Source of the DNA: a bacterium UBA4637
Lineage (GTDB): Bacteria; Bacteroidota; Bacteroidia; Bacteroidales; Bacteroidaceae
Direction of reading: 5' to 3'
Length of the DNA: 14,300 nt
Assembly: GCA_002405875.1 (NCBI GenBank)
Contig: DHMR01000101.1
Span: forward strand, 1-14,300
Both the position numbers and the translations under genes were made by a program. Below are positions 14,184-14,300 of this stretch, piece by piece (position 1 is the first letter of the stretch; each line of letters starts with the position of its first letter). The notes under the pieces are model-generated. The model made no database searches. It was not told the origin of the DNA and saw only the letters and a program-made list of their open reading frames with translations.

Positions 14184-14209
14184 ACCCACGATGAGTTTTG
14201 GAAGATATT
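14164..14209 (-). terminator. Terminator of the gene at the right edge
   Basis: A perfect 15-bp stem (14171-14185 with 14195-14209) with a 9-base loop is followed on the minus strand by A and seven T (14163-14170 region). It lies 25 bases after the stop codon at 14235-14237. Confidence 0.93.
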
Positions 14210-14234
14210 AATTCGATTTAAAAGTCTATAACGT

Positions 14235-14300
14235 TTACTCGGCATCGGTGGTACCCTGCTCCTCGATGCGCTTAGCCTCTTCGAGCAACTTGATGGCATC
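14235..14300 (-). CDS. C-terminal end of an unidentified protein, cut by the window
   Basis: The last 21 residues read DAIKLLEEAKRIEEQGTTDAE before TAA. The helical, charged tail could end a TPR-like or other alpha-helical protein, but it is too short to identify. A strong terminator follows, supporting that this is a real gene end. Confidence 0.6.
   Translation of the reverse strand, partial: DAIKLLEEAKRIEEQGTTDAE

Noticed and set aside
1..14300. tRNA, rRNA or SRP RNA gene
   Set aside because: I saw no cloverleaf, conserved rRNA segments or SRP Alu/S-domain-like fold on either strand, even beside ffh.

Overview
The window looks like chromosome from a gut or oral Bacteroidota, most probably the Prevotella/Segatella group. 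The main evidence is promoter architecture: at least nine sites fit the Bacteroidota sigma-ABfr form TTTG-N19-20-TAnnTTTG (some imperfectly), whereas I saw no convincing E. coli-type -35/-10 pair. The protein set agrees: an OmpA-family porin with GYASPEG in its C-terminal domain, a secreted GH51 arabinofuranosidase with a propeller-like N-terminus, and the Bacteroidota pattern of small PIN and ParE toxin-antitoxin (TA) pairs. Genus-level assignment is inference. Every substantial gene reads on the minus strand, so the window runs in transcription order from right to left.

Positions 1-2090 form an AT-rich accessory block. Three copies of a promoter-bearing repeat (45 bp identical in all three, 66 bp identical in two) separate two TA units, and the two left copies abut similar rho-independent terminators. 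The right unit has an intact antitoxin and a PIN toxin with a stop at codon 19. The left unit has a small ORF broken by a TAA at codon 42, then an apparently intact antitoxin/ParE pair with its own promoter. The left repeat should drive a third unit outside the window. A short plus-strand promoter with a 16-codon ORF lies between this block and the ilv genes.

Positions 2214-6644 are a branched-chain amino acid operon, transcribed ilvD, ilvB, ilvH, with a promoter before ilvD and a terminator after ilvH. Acetolactate synthase (large plus small subunit) and dihydroxyacid dehydratase catalyse the first and third common steps of valine/isoleucine synthesis. The second-step gene ilvC is not in the window. 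A large imperfect inverted repeat sits between ilvD and ilvB.

Positions 6784-8148 are a monocistronic OmpA-like outer-membrane protein with its own promoter, a structured 5' leader and a strong terminator. Positions 8189-10929 are a secreted 872-residue GH51 alpha-L-arabinofuranosidase and its terminator; its promoter is not clear.

Positions 11109-13437 are ffh (signal recognition particle GTPase) followed after 39 bp by folD (methylene-THF dehydrogenase/cyclohydrolase), probably one transcript from the promoter at 13407-13437. Positions 13554-14183 hold a small exported protein of unknown function. Its -33 element lies inside the terminator hairpin of the next gene, of which only the last 21 codons are present at the right edge.

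The most unusual part is the repeat-bounded, partly decayed TA array placed directly downstream of the ilv operon.
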